Positions 50,915-59,229 of a stretch of 64,000 nt of DNA are shown here, piece after piece (position 1 is the stretch's first letter; every line of letters begins with the position of its first letter). Both the position numbers and the translations under genes were made by a program. The stretch covers positions 744,001-808,000 of the forward strand of contig NZ_CP130749.1 of NCBI RefSeq assembly GCF_030563405.1, in the 5' to 3' direction. The notes beneath the pieces are model-generated. The model was given only the letters and a program-made list of their open reading frames with translations. It searched no databases and had not been told where the DNA came from. The stretch comes from Vibrio sp. SNU_ST1 (lineage in GTDB: Bacteria > Pseudomonadota > Gammaproteobacteria > Enterobacterales > Vibrionaceae).

Positions 50915-51526
50915 ATGATGACAATTACGCCACTTGCTCAAAATAGACCTCTACTCTCACTAACTGCTGTCTATCTTGTTATCTTTCTGTTTTCAGCCTT
51001 TGCACCATCTTCAAGAGCCGTTTGGATTGCTGAGATCGTCCCTGCTCTCGGTATTCTTATCGGGATATGGTGGTTATCCACCAAGCTCACCTTATCTAAA
51101 ACAGCTTATGCTCTGATGTTTATCTGGCTTATTTTGCACACGATAGGCGCAAAATATACCTTCGCAGAAGTGCCATTTGATTGGTTCAATAACCTTATTG
51201 GCTCTGAGCGCAATAACTTTGACCGAGTAGCCCATTTCTCTATTGGTCTTTATGCCTATCCACTCGCAGAGTATTTGATTCGCAAGAAACTCGCTCAACC
51301 GATACTAGCCTGTTTCTTTGCCCTATTTGCGATCATGAGTGTAGCAGCTGGCTACGAGATTATAGAATGGTGGTATGCAGAAATTGCAGGTGGTGATGAA
51401 GGTATCGCGTTCCTTGGCTCACAAGGTGATATTTGGGATGCACAGAAAGACATGCTGTGTGATACAACGGGGGCGATAGTCGCGTTATTACTGCTCAAGC
51501 TACAAGGGCGAGTCAGAGTTTACTAA
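50915..51526 (+). CDS. DUF2238 (YjdF-like) inner membrane protein
   Basis: 203 residues with five or six hydrophobic segments, for example LTAVYLVIFLFSAFAPS, ALGILIGIWWLS, ALMFIWLILHTIGA and FFALFAIMSVAAGYEIIEW. Polar motifs in the middle (FDRVAHFSIGLYAYPLAEYL and GDIWDAQKDMLCDTTGA) fit DUF2238/YjdF as I recall. Function unknown. AAAGGA about 8 bp before ATG is an acceptable ribosome binding site. A bidirectional terminator follows. Confidence 0.85.
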   Translation: MMTITPLAQNRPLLSLTAVYLVIFLFSAFAPSSRAVWIAEIVPALGILIGIWWLSTKLTLSKTAYALMFIWLILHTIGAKYTFAEVPFDWFNNLIGSERNNFDRVAHFSIGLYAYPLAEYLIRKKLAQPILACFFALFAIMSVAAGYEIIEWWYAEIAGGDEGIAFLGSQGDIWDAQKDMLCDTTGAIVALLLLKLQGRVRVY

Positions 51527-51562
51527 TTCAAAGCCTTCGCTTAAACCTAAATTACAGATCTT

Positions 51563-51602
51563 AAATGCCACAGCACATATTGCATGTACTGTGGCATTTT
51601 TT
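51563..51602. terminator. Bidirectional terminator
   Basis: AAATGCCACAG / CTGTGGCATTT, perfect 11 bp, loop about 15 nt, with T run to the right and A-rich flank to the left. It separates the convergent yjdF-like and zinc-ribbon genes. Confidence 0.9.
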
Positions 51603-51852
51603 ATTTCATCGTTACCTTGCCACCCACAAACTTGTAGGCTGGCGTACCTCGAACCAAAGTATCTCGCGCAAATTCAATCCCGCATTCAGGGCATATACAA
51701 GGAACTTTTGTGAAATCTTCAACGATCCGTTCCTTAAAACACTTTACGAGCGCCCCTTTGCCGCCTTTTCGATACTTGAAAAGTTGTGTCTTGCATTTAG
51801 CGCAGAATATCTGAACCGTTTTAGTCGGTTGTTTCTTGTTAGGTTTGGCCAT
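51601..51852 (-). CDS. Small zinc-ribbon protein
   Basis: 83 residues. Two pairs, CAKC (about 17-20) and CICPEC (about 52-57), form a zinc ribbon, between a Lys-rich N-terminus and a basic tail. Function unknown. It starts 22 bp after the EamA stop on the same strand and may be cotranscribed with it. Confidence 0.65.
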   Translation of the reverse strand: MAKPNKKQPTKTVQIFCAKCKTQLFKYRKGGKGALVKCFKERIVEDFTKVPCICPECGIEFARDTLVRGTPAYKFVGGKVTMK

Positions 51853-51873
51853 AGAAGTTAATGATTGAACTCT

Positions 51874-52782
51874 TTATTTCTTAAGTTTAGGTGCGATAAG
51901 AACCAAGCTTATCCCGAGTAAAATAACGGTCGATGAGAGAATAAATTGCATCGTAACAGGTTCAGATAACAACAAGACGCCACCGAGTGTCGCGATAACT
52001 GGAACAGAAAGCTGTGCAATGGATGCGACCACGGTATCCAGCTTTTTCACCACGTAATACCACAAACTATAACCCACACCAGAAGCCACTGAGCCGGACA
52101 ATATTGCGTAAATCAAGCCTTGTTCTGTGATGGATATTTGCGATGCCACATTAGGGATAACAAGTAACAGGCTTACTAACACAAAGATCACTAACGAGCT
52201 AAATGCAAAGTTGGCAGTAGTGGATTGCAACGCGTTCGTGGATTTCTTACCCGCAAGTGTATAAATCCCCCATCCAACCCCGGCCATAGTCATCAAGATG
52301 ATAGAAACTAAGTCCGGTGCCTGTGTCGACTCCGTTGGCATAAGTAAGTAAACAAGCCCGGCGACGGATAGCAAACAACCACACCACTCTAACAACGACA
52401 TTCTATTGCCAGAAAATAAGTGCGCGGCAATCATCGTAAATTGAACCGCGACAAACAGAACCAAAGCACCGAGACCTGCACCAAGCTCTAAGTAAGCAAA
52501 CGAGAAGCCAAACATATAAACGAGGAGTGACAATATTGATGTGAATTGAAACTGTGATTTGAGCTTTGTCGTTACCGATGTGTCGTTGTTTACTAGCTCC
52601 TGTTTAGACTTAGAGTGGGAAGACAAAGTTAATAAAATTAGAAGTGTAAGCGCACCAGACAAAATCCGAATGATCGAAAAGCTTAAAGGATCAATGGTTT
52701 GATCCATCAAAGCCCAACGACACAACACTGAATTGGCAGCAAACGCCACCAGCGTTATAAATGTGATCATCACCGTTTGCAT
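51874..52782 (-). CDS. EamA/DMT-family transporter
   Basis: 302 residues with ten hydrophobic helices in two EamA halves (for example TFITLVAFAANSVLCRWAL, then GWGIYTLAGKKS opening the second half). Drug/metabolite transporters export small molecules; the substrate here is unknown. It lies next to an SgrR-type regulator, reminiscent of sgrR beside setA in E. coli, so regulated sugar or metabolite efflux is possible. Confidence 0.92.
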   Translation of the reverse strand: MQTVMITFITLVAFAANSVLCRWALMDQTIDPLSFSIIRILSGALTLLILLTLSSHSKSKQELVNNDTSVTTKLKSQFQFTSILSLLVYMFGFSFAYLELGAGLGALVLFVAVQFTMIAAHLFSGNRMSLLEWCGCLLSVAGLVYLLMPTESTQAPDLVSIILMTMAGVGWGIYTLAGKKSTNALQSTTANFAFSSLVIFVLVSLLLVIPNVASQISITEQGLIYAILSGSVASGVGYSLWYYVVKKLDTVVASIAQLSVPVIATLGGVLLLSEPVTMQFILSSTVILLGISLVLIAPKLKK

Positions 52783-52812
52783 CGTGTTGTCCTAATCAAG
52801 TTATCTCTGGTC

Positions 52813-54504
52813 TTAGTCAACGTCCGGTTTTACCCAAACTTGGCTAAAGTCAAACCAACCCAGTGCATTGCACTTGGCGTTTTGCAGCGTACCGCATTGA
52901 TCTTTGTTAACCCCTAACCAACAGTGGAACATTGGAATCAATTGATTGCTTTGCACCAATTGTTTACCTAACTGTCGTGCTGGGAATTGCTCAAACTCGC
53001 CCGAGCGCCAACGATCGATCATGTGACACCATTGATCGAAGTCTTCTGCCGGACTAGATTCATCGAGAAAGCTGTAATCCATCAACCAACCCGCTAACGC
53101 GTCATCTCTATTGTTGGCGATACCCATTGGATTAATCCAAATATCGACATTATCGGCGTATGGAGGATCGGTTTCGTAACCATAAAGTTCAACGTCGACG
53201 TCATATTGCTTCAACACAGTAACAATAGCCTTCGCAAGTGTTGGAAACATTGGGTGCTGGCATTGGTAAGCCAATCTAATGGTTGGTTTCGCATTCGCTG
53301 GTGGACAAACCGGCGTGTTCAACTTGATATCATACCAACCGGGCTTTATCCCATAAGCATGTAACACTCCCAAATCGATAACAGTTTCTTTCGGAATGTG
53401 TACAAACAGATCGGCCGCATTCAAAGTATTAGATAAAAATTGCGCCCATGCAGGATCTTGTGCGATGCCCTTTTTTCGATTCAACAGTAAATAAGTACAA
53501 CCGGGGTCAAGTTCAACTTCGTCGCTATCGCCACGGTCAGCCATTACAGGCTTAGAAAGACTTGGGTAAACCATTGAAGAGTACGCCTCATCAACAACCC
53601 AAACCTCAACACGATCAATCAATGGCCTAAAACCAAAGTATCCGTTGAAAGCCGTTAATACGAGTTGTTTATCATCATTCTTTTCAATGCAATACGGGCC
53701 TGTACCAATCGGTCGAATATCGTAGTCTTCGCCACGTAAAATCACCGGTAAGGTGACTTTGGCAACCGATTCAGTCAGAGCGAGTGGGAAGTGTTTATCT
53801 GGTCGCGTTAAAAAGACATCAACCACACAGTTTGCCGGAGAAGACACGTCTTTTATATGTGAGAACATATTGAGAGGTTCCAGTGCTAGCAGCGTATCCA
53901 CAACATGGTTGGTTAACAGAGGCTCTCCGTTATGAAAACGGACTCCGGGTCTCAAGAAGAATCGCCATTGATAATCGCTGATTTTTTGCCATGAATGAGC
54001 AAGATCAGGCTGCAATTGATCGTTTTCATCCAGTCGCGTTAACCCACTGAATACCTGACAGGTAATATGCTGTTCAGATCGTCGCATCGACTTTGTTGGG
54101 TTAAGCATAGAAAGCGGTCGGTAATAAGGTAAACGAATAACCTGCTCACCTTCCTGGTATTGCACACCCAAGTAATTTTGAATAACCTGAGTCAGCTTAG
54201 CTGCATTGTGATCAAGCACTGACAGCGCTTGTCCAATTTTACCTTCTTGTAAGTAGCGTCTTGCTAAGTTTTCACTGACATCGCAACGATTCTGCTTAAA
54301 AATAAGTTGAGATAACTTGCCTCGCCCAGCCGCTGGTAACCACTCAACCCATCCTTCTTCTTCAAGCTTATTGAGTACCATCCGGGCATTACGACGGGTA
54401 CAACAAAGCACATCCGTAATGTCATCGAGCTGAACATCAGAATCTTTACCATCGAAGTATTCAAACAGGGTTTCAAATTGAACGCGAAGTCTTGGGCTGC
54501 TCAT
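52813..54504 (-). CDS. SgrR-family transcriptional regulator
   Basis: 563 residues, near E. coli SgrR (551). An N-terminal winged helix (RVQFETLFEYFDGKDSDVQL, CTRRNARMVLNKLEEEGWVE) is joined to an extracellular-solute-binding type 5 domain (RPLSMLNPTKSMRRSEQHIT, FFLRPGVRFHNGEP, IGTGPYCIEKND). SgrR senses sugar-phosphate stress in E. coli; whether this one does is inference. It lies 30 bp upstream of the EamA gene on the same strand. Confidence 0.88.
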   Translation of the reverse strand: MSSPRLRVQFETLFEYFDGKDSDVQLDDITDVLCCTRRNARMVLNKLEEEGWVEWLPAAGRGKLSQLIFKQNRCDVSENLARRYLQEGKIGQALSVLDHNAAKLTQVIQNYLGVQYQEGEQVIRLPYYRPLSMLNPTKSMRRSEQHITCQVFSGLTRLDENDQLQPDLAHSWQKISDYQWRFFLRPGVRFHNGEPLLTNHVVDTLLALEPLNMFSHIKDVSSPANCVVDVFLTRPDKHFPLALTESVAKVTLPVILRGEDYDIRPIGTGPYCIEKNDDKQLVLTAFNGYFGFRPLIDRVEVWVVDEAYSSMVYPSLSKPVMADRGDSDEVELDPGCTYLLLNRKKGIAQDPAWAQFLSNTLNAADLFVHIPKETVIDLGVLHAYGIKPGWYDIKLNTPVCPPANAKPTIRLAYQCQHPMFPTLAKAIVTVLKQYDVDVELYGYETDPPYADNVDIWINPMGIANNRDDALAGWLMDYSFLDESSPAEDFDQWCHMIDRWRSGEFEQFPARQLGKQLVQSNQLIPMFHCWLGVNKDQCGTLQNAKCNALGWFDFSQVWVKPDVD

Positions 54505-54658
54505 AAAGAGGAAAACTTATTCAAAGGACATTGAATTCAGTTTCCCTATTTTAAGACTTAAAATCAATCTTACTGATGTGATTTTCTTGCGATTTATTAG
54601 GTATGGTGTCCTAAGATTTGATTCAAATAGAAGGTCTAAGTACTTTTGCAGTATACGA

Positions 54659-54892
54659 TTACATCACATCGCAGCCGATTTCATTGGCAATATCTCGAAG
54701 CTGCTGTTCGTTGTCCAATTTTATCGACCACTTGCATTCAGAACCATTGGCTGAAATGACATTTGCCCCTTTTCCTATCAGTTGGATTGCATCAACTTGA
54801 GCTTGTAGCGTTACTCTGTGCTCACCATCCAAACGAACGACAAGCTCATGTGCGGTTGCGATGATTTTTCCACTTTTAAACGTTATGACCAT
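54659..54892 (-). CDS. DUF3389 family protein
   Basis: 77 residues beginning MVITFKSGKIIATAHELVVR with VTLQAQVDAIQLIGKGANVI and EQQLRDIANEIGCDVM. I recall this as the Vibrio DUF3389 family. Soluble, beta-rich, no known motif. Function unknown. It is a single gene between menI and sgrR. Confidence 0.7.
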   Translation of the reverse strand: MVITFKSGKIIATAHELVVRLDGEHRVTLQAQVDAIQLIGKGANVISANGSECKWSIKLDNEQQLRDIANEIGCDVM

Positions 54893-54965
54893 GGATTTCC
54901 CGGACTATTTTTAAATACAGACTAGTTCTTATAAATACAAACACAGCCAACTAATGCTTAATCTA

Positions 54966-55391
54966 TTATCGCTTATGTTTCTTAACGGCAATAGTTAAAC
55001 GGCTTGTACAGACTAAGCGTTGACGCTCATCAGTAATGTTTATCTGCCATACTTGGGTAGAGACACCCAAGTGAATAGGCTCAGCAGTACCGACAACATG
55101 ACCTTCGCGCATGGATCTAACGTGGTTTGCGTTGATATCTAGCCCAACGCAATAGTAGCCTTCTGGAACGCAAAAATTAGCAGCCAATGAGCCAAGCGTT
55201 TCTGCTAACACAACCGATGCGCCGCCATGGAGCATACCTAAAGGTTGGTGGGTAAAATGACAAACCGGCATAGTTGCCACCAAAGAGTTGTCGTTGACCT
55301 CGGTGTATACAATACTGAGGTGTTCAATTAAGGTATTTTTTGAGGTCGCGTTGAAGATCTCTAGGTCAACGGGCTTTTTCCAAATACTCAT
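54966..55391 (-). CDS. menI: Hotdog-fold thioesterase MenI/YdiI
   Basis: 141 residues, close to E. coli YdiI. The hotdog core has LGMLHGGASVVLAETLGSLA with catalytic Glu, and GLDINANHVRSMREGHVVGT followed by TSRLTIAV. YdiI hydrolyses 1,4-dihydroxy-2-naphthoyl-CoA in menaquinone synthesis. The rest of the men pathway is not here. Confidence 0.88.
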   Translation of the reverse strand: MSIWKKPVDLEIFNATSKNTLIEHLSIVYTEVNDNSLVATMPVCHFTHQPLGMLHGGASVVLAETLGSLAANFCVPEGYYCVGLDINANHVRSMREGHVVGTAEPIHLGVSTQVWQINITDERQRLVCTSRLTIAVKKHKR

Positions 55392-55612
55392 GTAGGTTCC
55401 TTAATTATTGGCTTTGTTATCGCGTGTGCAGTTTTATTATCGCTAATCGCTTTTATTCGAGCTGATAGCTTTATCATCGTTAATAGGTTGATAAAACCAA
55501 TAACGTTAGCATTACTGCAGGGATTACTCCCGAAAGAGTTATCTTACTGCTACTAGCTATTACACAAGTTGATGTTAACATGCATAAAAACCGAATACAC
55601 AGAGGATATTGT

Positions 55613-56401
55613 ATGACGTCATGGATGAAGTTTGCCTCGCTTCTTACACTCGCTGGGCTAAGTGCATGCAGCGCTTCCCCAACAGGCAGAAATCAATTAC
55701 TGCTTTTTTCAGATAAAGATATGTCTCAGCTTGGAGCACAATCTTTTGAACAAATGAAGAAAGAACAACCCATCAGCAAAGATGCGAAAACGAACGCTTA
55801 TGTACAATGCGTAGCGAACAGCATCACGCAATATATTCCTAAACAAGGTTTTAGTGAATGGGAAGTTGTTGTCTTTGACAGTGACCAAGTAAACGCATTC
55901 GCCCTACCAGGCGGAAAAATTGGCGTATATACCGGGTTGCTTAAGGTAGCGGTTAATCAAGACCAACTCGCGACAGTTATCGGGCACGAAGTGGCGCACG
56001 TTTTAGCAGATCACAGTAACGAGCGCCTATCTCAGTCTCAAATCGCTAACACTGGTTTATCGGTTACTAGCATCGCATTAGGCGCATCAGAATACAGCCA
56101 ATATCAAGGTATGACGATGGCTGCTTTAGGTTTAGGCGTTCAGTATGGCGTTATTCTACCGTATGGGCGAACTCAAGAGTCTGAAGCCGATGTTGTTGGC
56201 CTAGAGTATATGGCTAGAGCTGGGTTCGATCCCAACCAAAGTGTCGACCTATGGCAAAACATGGCGAAGGCATCGGGTGGTAATCAGCCCCCAGAACTGC
56301 TTTCTACACACCCTTCACACAGTACGCGTATCAAAGATCTGCAAGCGACGATAAAAACGCTTCCCCAATCGGGTTCTCCAAGGCCAAATTGCAAAGTGTA
56401 A
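55613..56401 (+). CDS. M48 metalloprotease lipoprotein (LoiP type)
   Basis: 262 residues from ATG 55613, which yields a lipoprotein signal (MTSWMKFASLLTLAGLSACS, lipobox LSAC). The zinc site HEVAHVLADH and the second Glu in RTQESEADVVGLEYM are intact, and FALPGGKIGVYTGLL is the M48 signature. A cleaved periplasmic protein-quality-control protease role is known for E. coli LoiP/BepA relatives. It has its own terminator. Confidence 0.9.
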   Translation: MTSWMKFASLLTLAGLSACSASPTGRNQLLLFSDKDMSQLGAQSFEQMKKEQPISKDAKTNAYVQCVANSITQYIPKQGFSEWEVVVFDSDQVNAFALPGGKIGVYTGLLKVAVNQDQLATVIGHEVAHVLADHSNERLSQSQIANTGLSVTSIALGASEYSQYQGMTMAALGLGVQYGVILPYGRTQESEADVVGLEYMARAGFDPNQSVDLWQNMAKASGGNQPPELLSTHPSHSTRIKDLQATIKTLPQSGSPRPNCKV

Positions 56402-56433
56402 TCCGAAGTTCTCTCCGTACCTCGAATACAAAA

Positions 56434-56463
56434 ACGCCCTAAACATATTAGTTAGGGCATTTT
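56434..56463 (+). terminator. Terminator after the M48 protease gene
   Basis: GCCCTAA / TTAGGGC with loop region ACATATTAG, flanked by A's and TTTT; also reachable from the convergent S2P gene. Confidence 0.82.
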
Positions 56464-56516
56464 AAGTTAATCAGCTTAATTAGTTATTCAAACTTCGAAT
56501 AAAGATCATTAACTCA

Positions 56517-57623
56517 TTAAGTGCCTAGAATTTGTAATGGTAGGCTTAATAGTTGATCACCCGTCGATGCGAAATACCAGATAACGCCTATCAAGCTGCT
56601 CACTAACCCGACATACCATACAAAAGACACAACTTGTCCATATTTATCTAACGGTAACAAGTGGCTATGATGTCGCCCTTTCCATTCGAACAGTATTTCC
56701 ACACTACCCATAATCAATAAGAAGCCAAACAAGGTCAGATTCAACTGGTAACTCAACACGACGCCAGCAACAGCTGCCGCCACACAAAGTACAATACCAA
56801 GCACACTGTTCATTGAGAAGCTGATACTTTTTAGTACATGACCGCCATCGAGAGGCAAAATCGGTAATAGATTAAATAAGTTCAATAGCGCGTTAAATAC
56901 CGCAAGCCCAGCAAAGAACATCTCGCCAGTGATCCAGTACAACACCATAAACACCAAAGACAATATCAATCCGAACAATGGTCCCATGATTGAGATAACT
57001 ACATCTTGCCAGCGCGTATTGATCTTCTCATCGGATAACGCTAAACCACCAAGGAATGGTATCAAGTAGATGCCTTTGGTCTTCATGCCAAAGTATTTCA
57101 TCGCTCTAATATGGCCGTATTCATGGAACATAAGGCAAGCGATTAGAGCTAAAGCAAATTGAATTGAAAACAGCCATGAATACGCAGCCAAGCTCGCTGA
57201 GGCAAGTACGACTTTGATTAGCTTGGCACTTTTTAATGCTTTCATACCAAGCGACACTAATCCAATTAAGCTAAAACGCTTCTCAGGTTTAGGTGCTACA
57301 ACGGGAGTTTGTTGCTCGATGTCTTTAGTGTCGCGGTTACCTTCGGCAATCGTTTGACCATTGACGGAGGCTTTGTAATACATCTCAAATGGCTGCCATT
57401 GAACTGACGCTTCGACGTGACACTGCAACGCATCCTCGCCAGATTGCAACATGAATGAGTGAGTTCGAGCATTATCGTGCTCTGAGGTCGCATCCAGTTG
57501 AGACACAAGTGTATTATCCCAGAACAGCTGCTGCCAACCAGCCATTGAACCTTCTAAACGAAGCGGTTTTCCAAGAAACTCTATCGCGAGTAATTCCAAA
57601 CTTAAATTCCAATTTAATGCCAT
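56517..57623 (-). CDS. Site-2 protease (M50) family protein
   Basis: 368 residues. Zinc motif HEYGH in LMFHEYGHIRAMKYFGMK and the second metal motif LPLDGGHVLKS are present, within a set of six or more membrane helices. The first 130 residues are cytosolic, beta-rich and unidentified (AIEFLGKPLRLEGSMAGWQQ). Such proteases cut membrane anti-sigma factors or other membrane substrates; the target is unknown. Confidence 0.87.
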   Translation of the reverse strand: MALNWNLSLELLAIEFLGKPLRLEGSMAGWQQLFWDNTLVSQLDATSEHDNARTHSFMLQSGEDALQCHVEASVQWQPFEMYYKASVNGQTIAEGNRDTKDIEQQTPVVAPKPEKRFSLIGLVSLGMKALKSAKLIKVVLASASLAAYSWLFSIQFALALIACLMFHEYGHIRAMKYFGMKTKGIYLIPFLGGLALSDEKINTRWQDVVISIMGPLFGLILSLVFMVLYWITGEMFFAGLAVFNALLNLFNLLPILPLDGGHVLKSISFSMNSVLGIVLCVAAAVAGVVLSYQLNLTLFGFLLIMGSVEILFEWKGRHHSHLLPLDKYGQVVSFVWYVGLVSSLIGVIWYFASTGDQLLSLPLQILGT

Positions 57624-57956
57624 CGTAAATGAAACCGTATTATGCCGATTTAGCGATTAACGGTAAACACAAACAAAGTTGTTACATATTTAAGCAATTG
57701 AACACTATTTATTCCGATAATGCGCATAAACATTCTGGTCACACCTCCAACCACGAATAAACCATTGATTGTATGCATATTATAAATGTTAAAGTCCCGC
57801 CCCTCAAAATTATAACTTCACAAAATGATAACTCATTCTTTGACTTTACATGAAACATGAATTTAACATGTTATTTACATTGGAGCATCACTAATAAGAA
57901 TGCTCACTGTGTTTTCAACAATAAGAATGAGATTTGATGCCCTAGGAGGGTCAAGG
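57624..57956. other. Upstream region of fadL-volA
   Basis: 333 bp of AT-rich sequence. It contains CTGGTCACAC at 57735-57744, similar to the FadR operator core (CTGGTCCGAC). The fadL ribosome binding site GGAGG is near 57945. No other feature is seen. Confidence 0.4.
57734..57750. promoter_or_regulatory. Weak candidate FadR operator
   Basis: TCTGGTCACACCTCCAA shares CTGGTC and AC with the FadR consensus but misses the right half. It is about 205 bp from the fadL start, so the call is tentative. Confidence 0.25.
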
Positions 57957-59216
57957 ATGAAAACAATACAACGCTCTCTCGTTTCGCTTTCTGTGCTATT
58001 TGCATGTAATTCACTTGCGGCTGGTTTCCAAGTTGCTGAGCACTCTGCCTCAGGCCTTGGACGCGCATTCTCAGGTGAAGGTGCAGTTGCCGACAACGCG
58101 AGTGTACTTGCGAGAAACCCCGCTGCAATGACCCTATTTGATACAGCCCAATTTTCAGGCGCGGTTTCTGTCGTTGATCCAGAAGTAGACATTACTCAAA
58201 ACAATGTTCCAGGTTCTGGCGGGCAAAGTCAGACATCTAAAGACGTCGCTCCCCTTCAGATTGTACCTGGTGCTTACTACATTAGCCCAATCAATGAGCA
58301 ATGGGCTTGGGGCATTGGTATGTTTTCCAACTACGGTGTTGCTACCGATTACCCAGATGATATCTACGCAGGTGATCTAGCCGGTGATACATCACTCATG
58401 TCTGTCAATTTAAACCCAAACGTAGCGTATAGAATCGACGACCAATTCAGCATCGGCGCTGGCGTAAACCTTGTTTATGCAGAAGCTGAACTCAACCGAC
58501 ACCAAGGTGCTATTTCAAATGTTACTGGTGATCCTTCGTCGACGAAGTTAATCAGTATGACTGGTGAAACATTCGCATTTGGTTGGAATGTAGGTGGTTT
58601 ATATGAATTAAATGAAAACAATCGATTTTCTATCGCTTATCGTTCCGAAGTTGATCTTGATTTTGACGATGGTGATTTCAAAGATTACACCGGTGGAATA
58701 GTACAAGGTAGCGCAACTGCAACGACTGGCCGCTTAAAAATTACCTTACCTTCAATTATTGAAATATCGGCTTTCCACCAACTGACCGATCAGTGGGCTA
58801 TCCACTACGGTTGGCAACAAACGGGTTGGAGCAGCTTTAAAGAACTTAAAGCGACCAGTCCAGATTGTAAAGATGGTGTGTGTTTTAAAAAGACAGAACA
58901 CTACGAGGATAACAACCGCTACTCGTTGGGTGCGACTTATCAGTTGAATCAAGAGTGGACACTAAGAGCGGGTCTTGCTTATGACGAGCAAGCTGGTCAA
59001 GCAACGTTAAGCATCCCAGATAGCGATCGTTACTGGTACAGCACTGGCTTGACTTACCAATACAGCCCAGATCTTTCTATTGATGCTGGCTTTGCACTTG
59101 TACAAAGTAAAGATGGTGATTTCACTGAAACTAACGAACTGGGTCAAAAGCTTGAGTTTTCAGGCGATGCAGTAGCTTACCTATCTGCAATTCAATTGAA
59201 CTACACCTTTAACTAA
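57957..59216 (+). CDS. fadL: FadL-type outer membrane long-chain fatty acid transporter
   Basis: 419 residues from ATG 57957, which has a strong GGAGG 7-8 bp upstream; an upstream in-frame start is not used. A signal peptide (MKTIQRSLVSLSVLFACNSL) precedes FQVAEHSASGLGRAFSGEGA and VADNASVLARNPAAM, the FadL N-terminal hatch signature, then a 14-strand barrel ending in IQLNYTFN. It moves fatty acids across the outer membrane. volA follows after 13 bp, giving one operon. Confidence 0.9.
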   Translation: MKTIQRSLVSLSVLFACNSLAAGFQVAEHSASGLGRAFSGEGAVADNASVLARNPAAMTLFDTAQFSGAVSVVDPEVDITQNNVPGSGGQSQTSKDVAPLQIVPGAYYISPINEQWAWGIGMFSNYGVATDYPDDIYAGDLAGDTSLMSVNLNPNVAYRIDDQFSIGAGVNLVYAEAELNRHQGAISNVTGDPSSTKLISMTGETFAFGWNVGGLYELNENNRFSIAYRSEVDLDFDDGDFKDYTGGIVQGSATATTGRLKITLPSIIEISAFHQLTDQWAIHYGWQQTGWSSFKELKATSPDCKDGVCFKKTEHYEDNNRYSLGATYQLNQEWTLRAGLAYDEQAGQATLSIPDSDRYWYSTGLTYQYSPDLSIDAGFALVQSKDGDFTETNELGQKLEFSGDAVAYLSAIQLNYTFN

Positions 59217-59229
59217 ACGGAATTCAAAC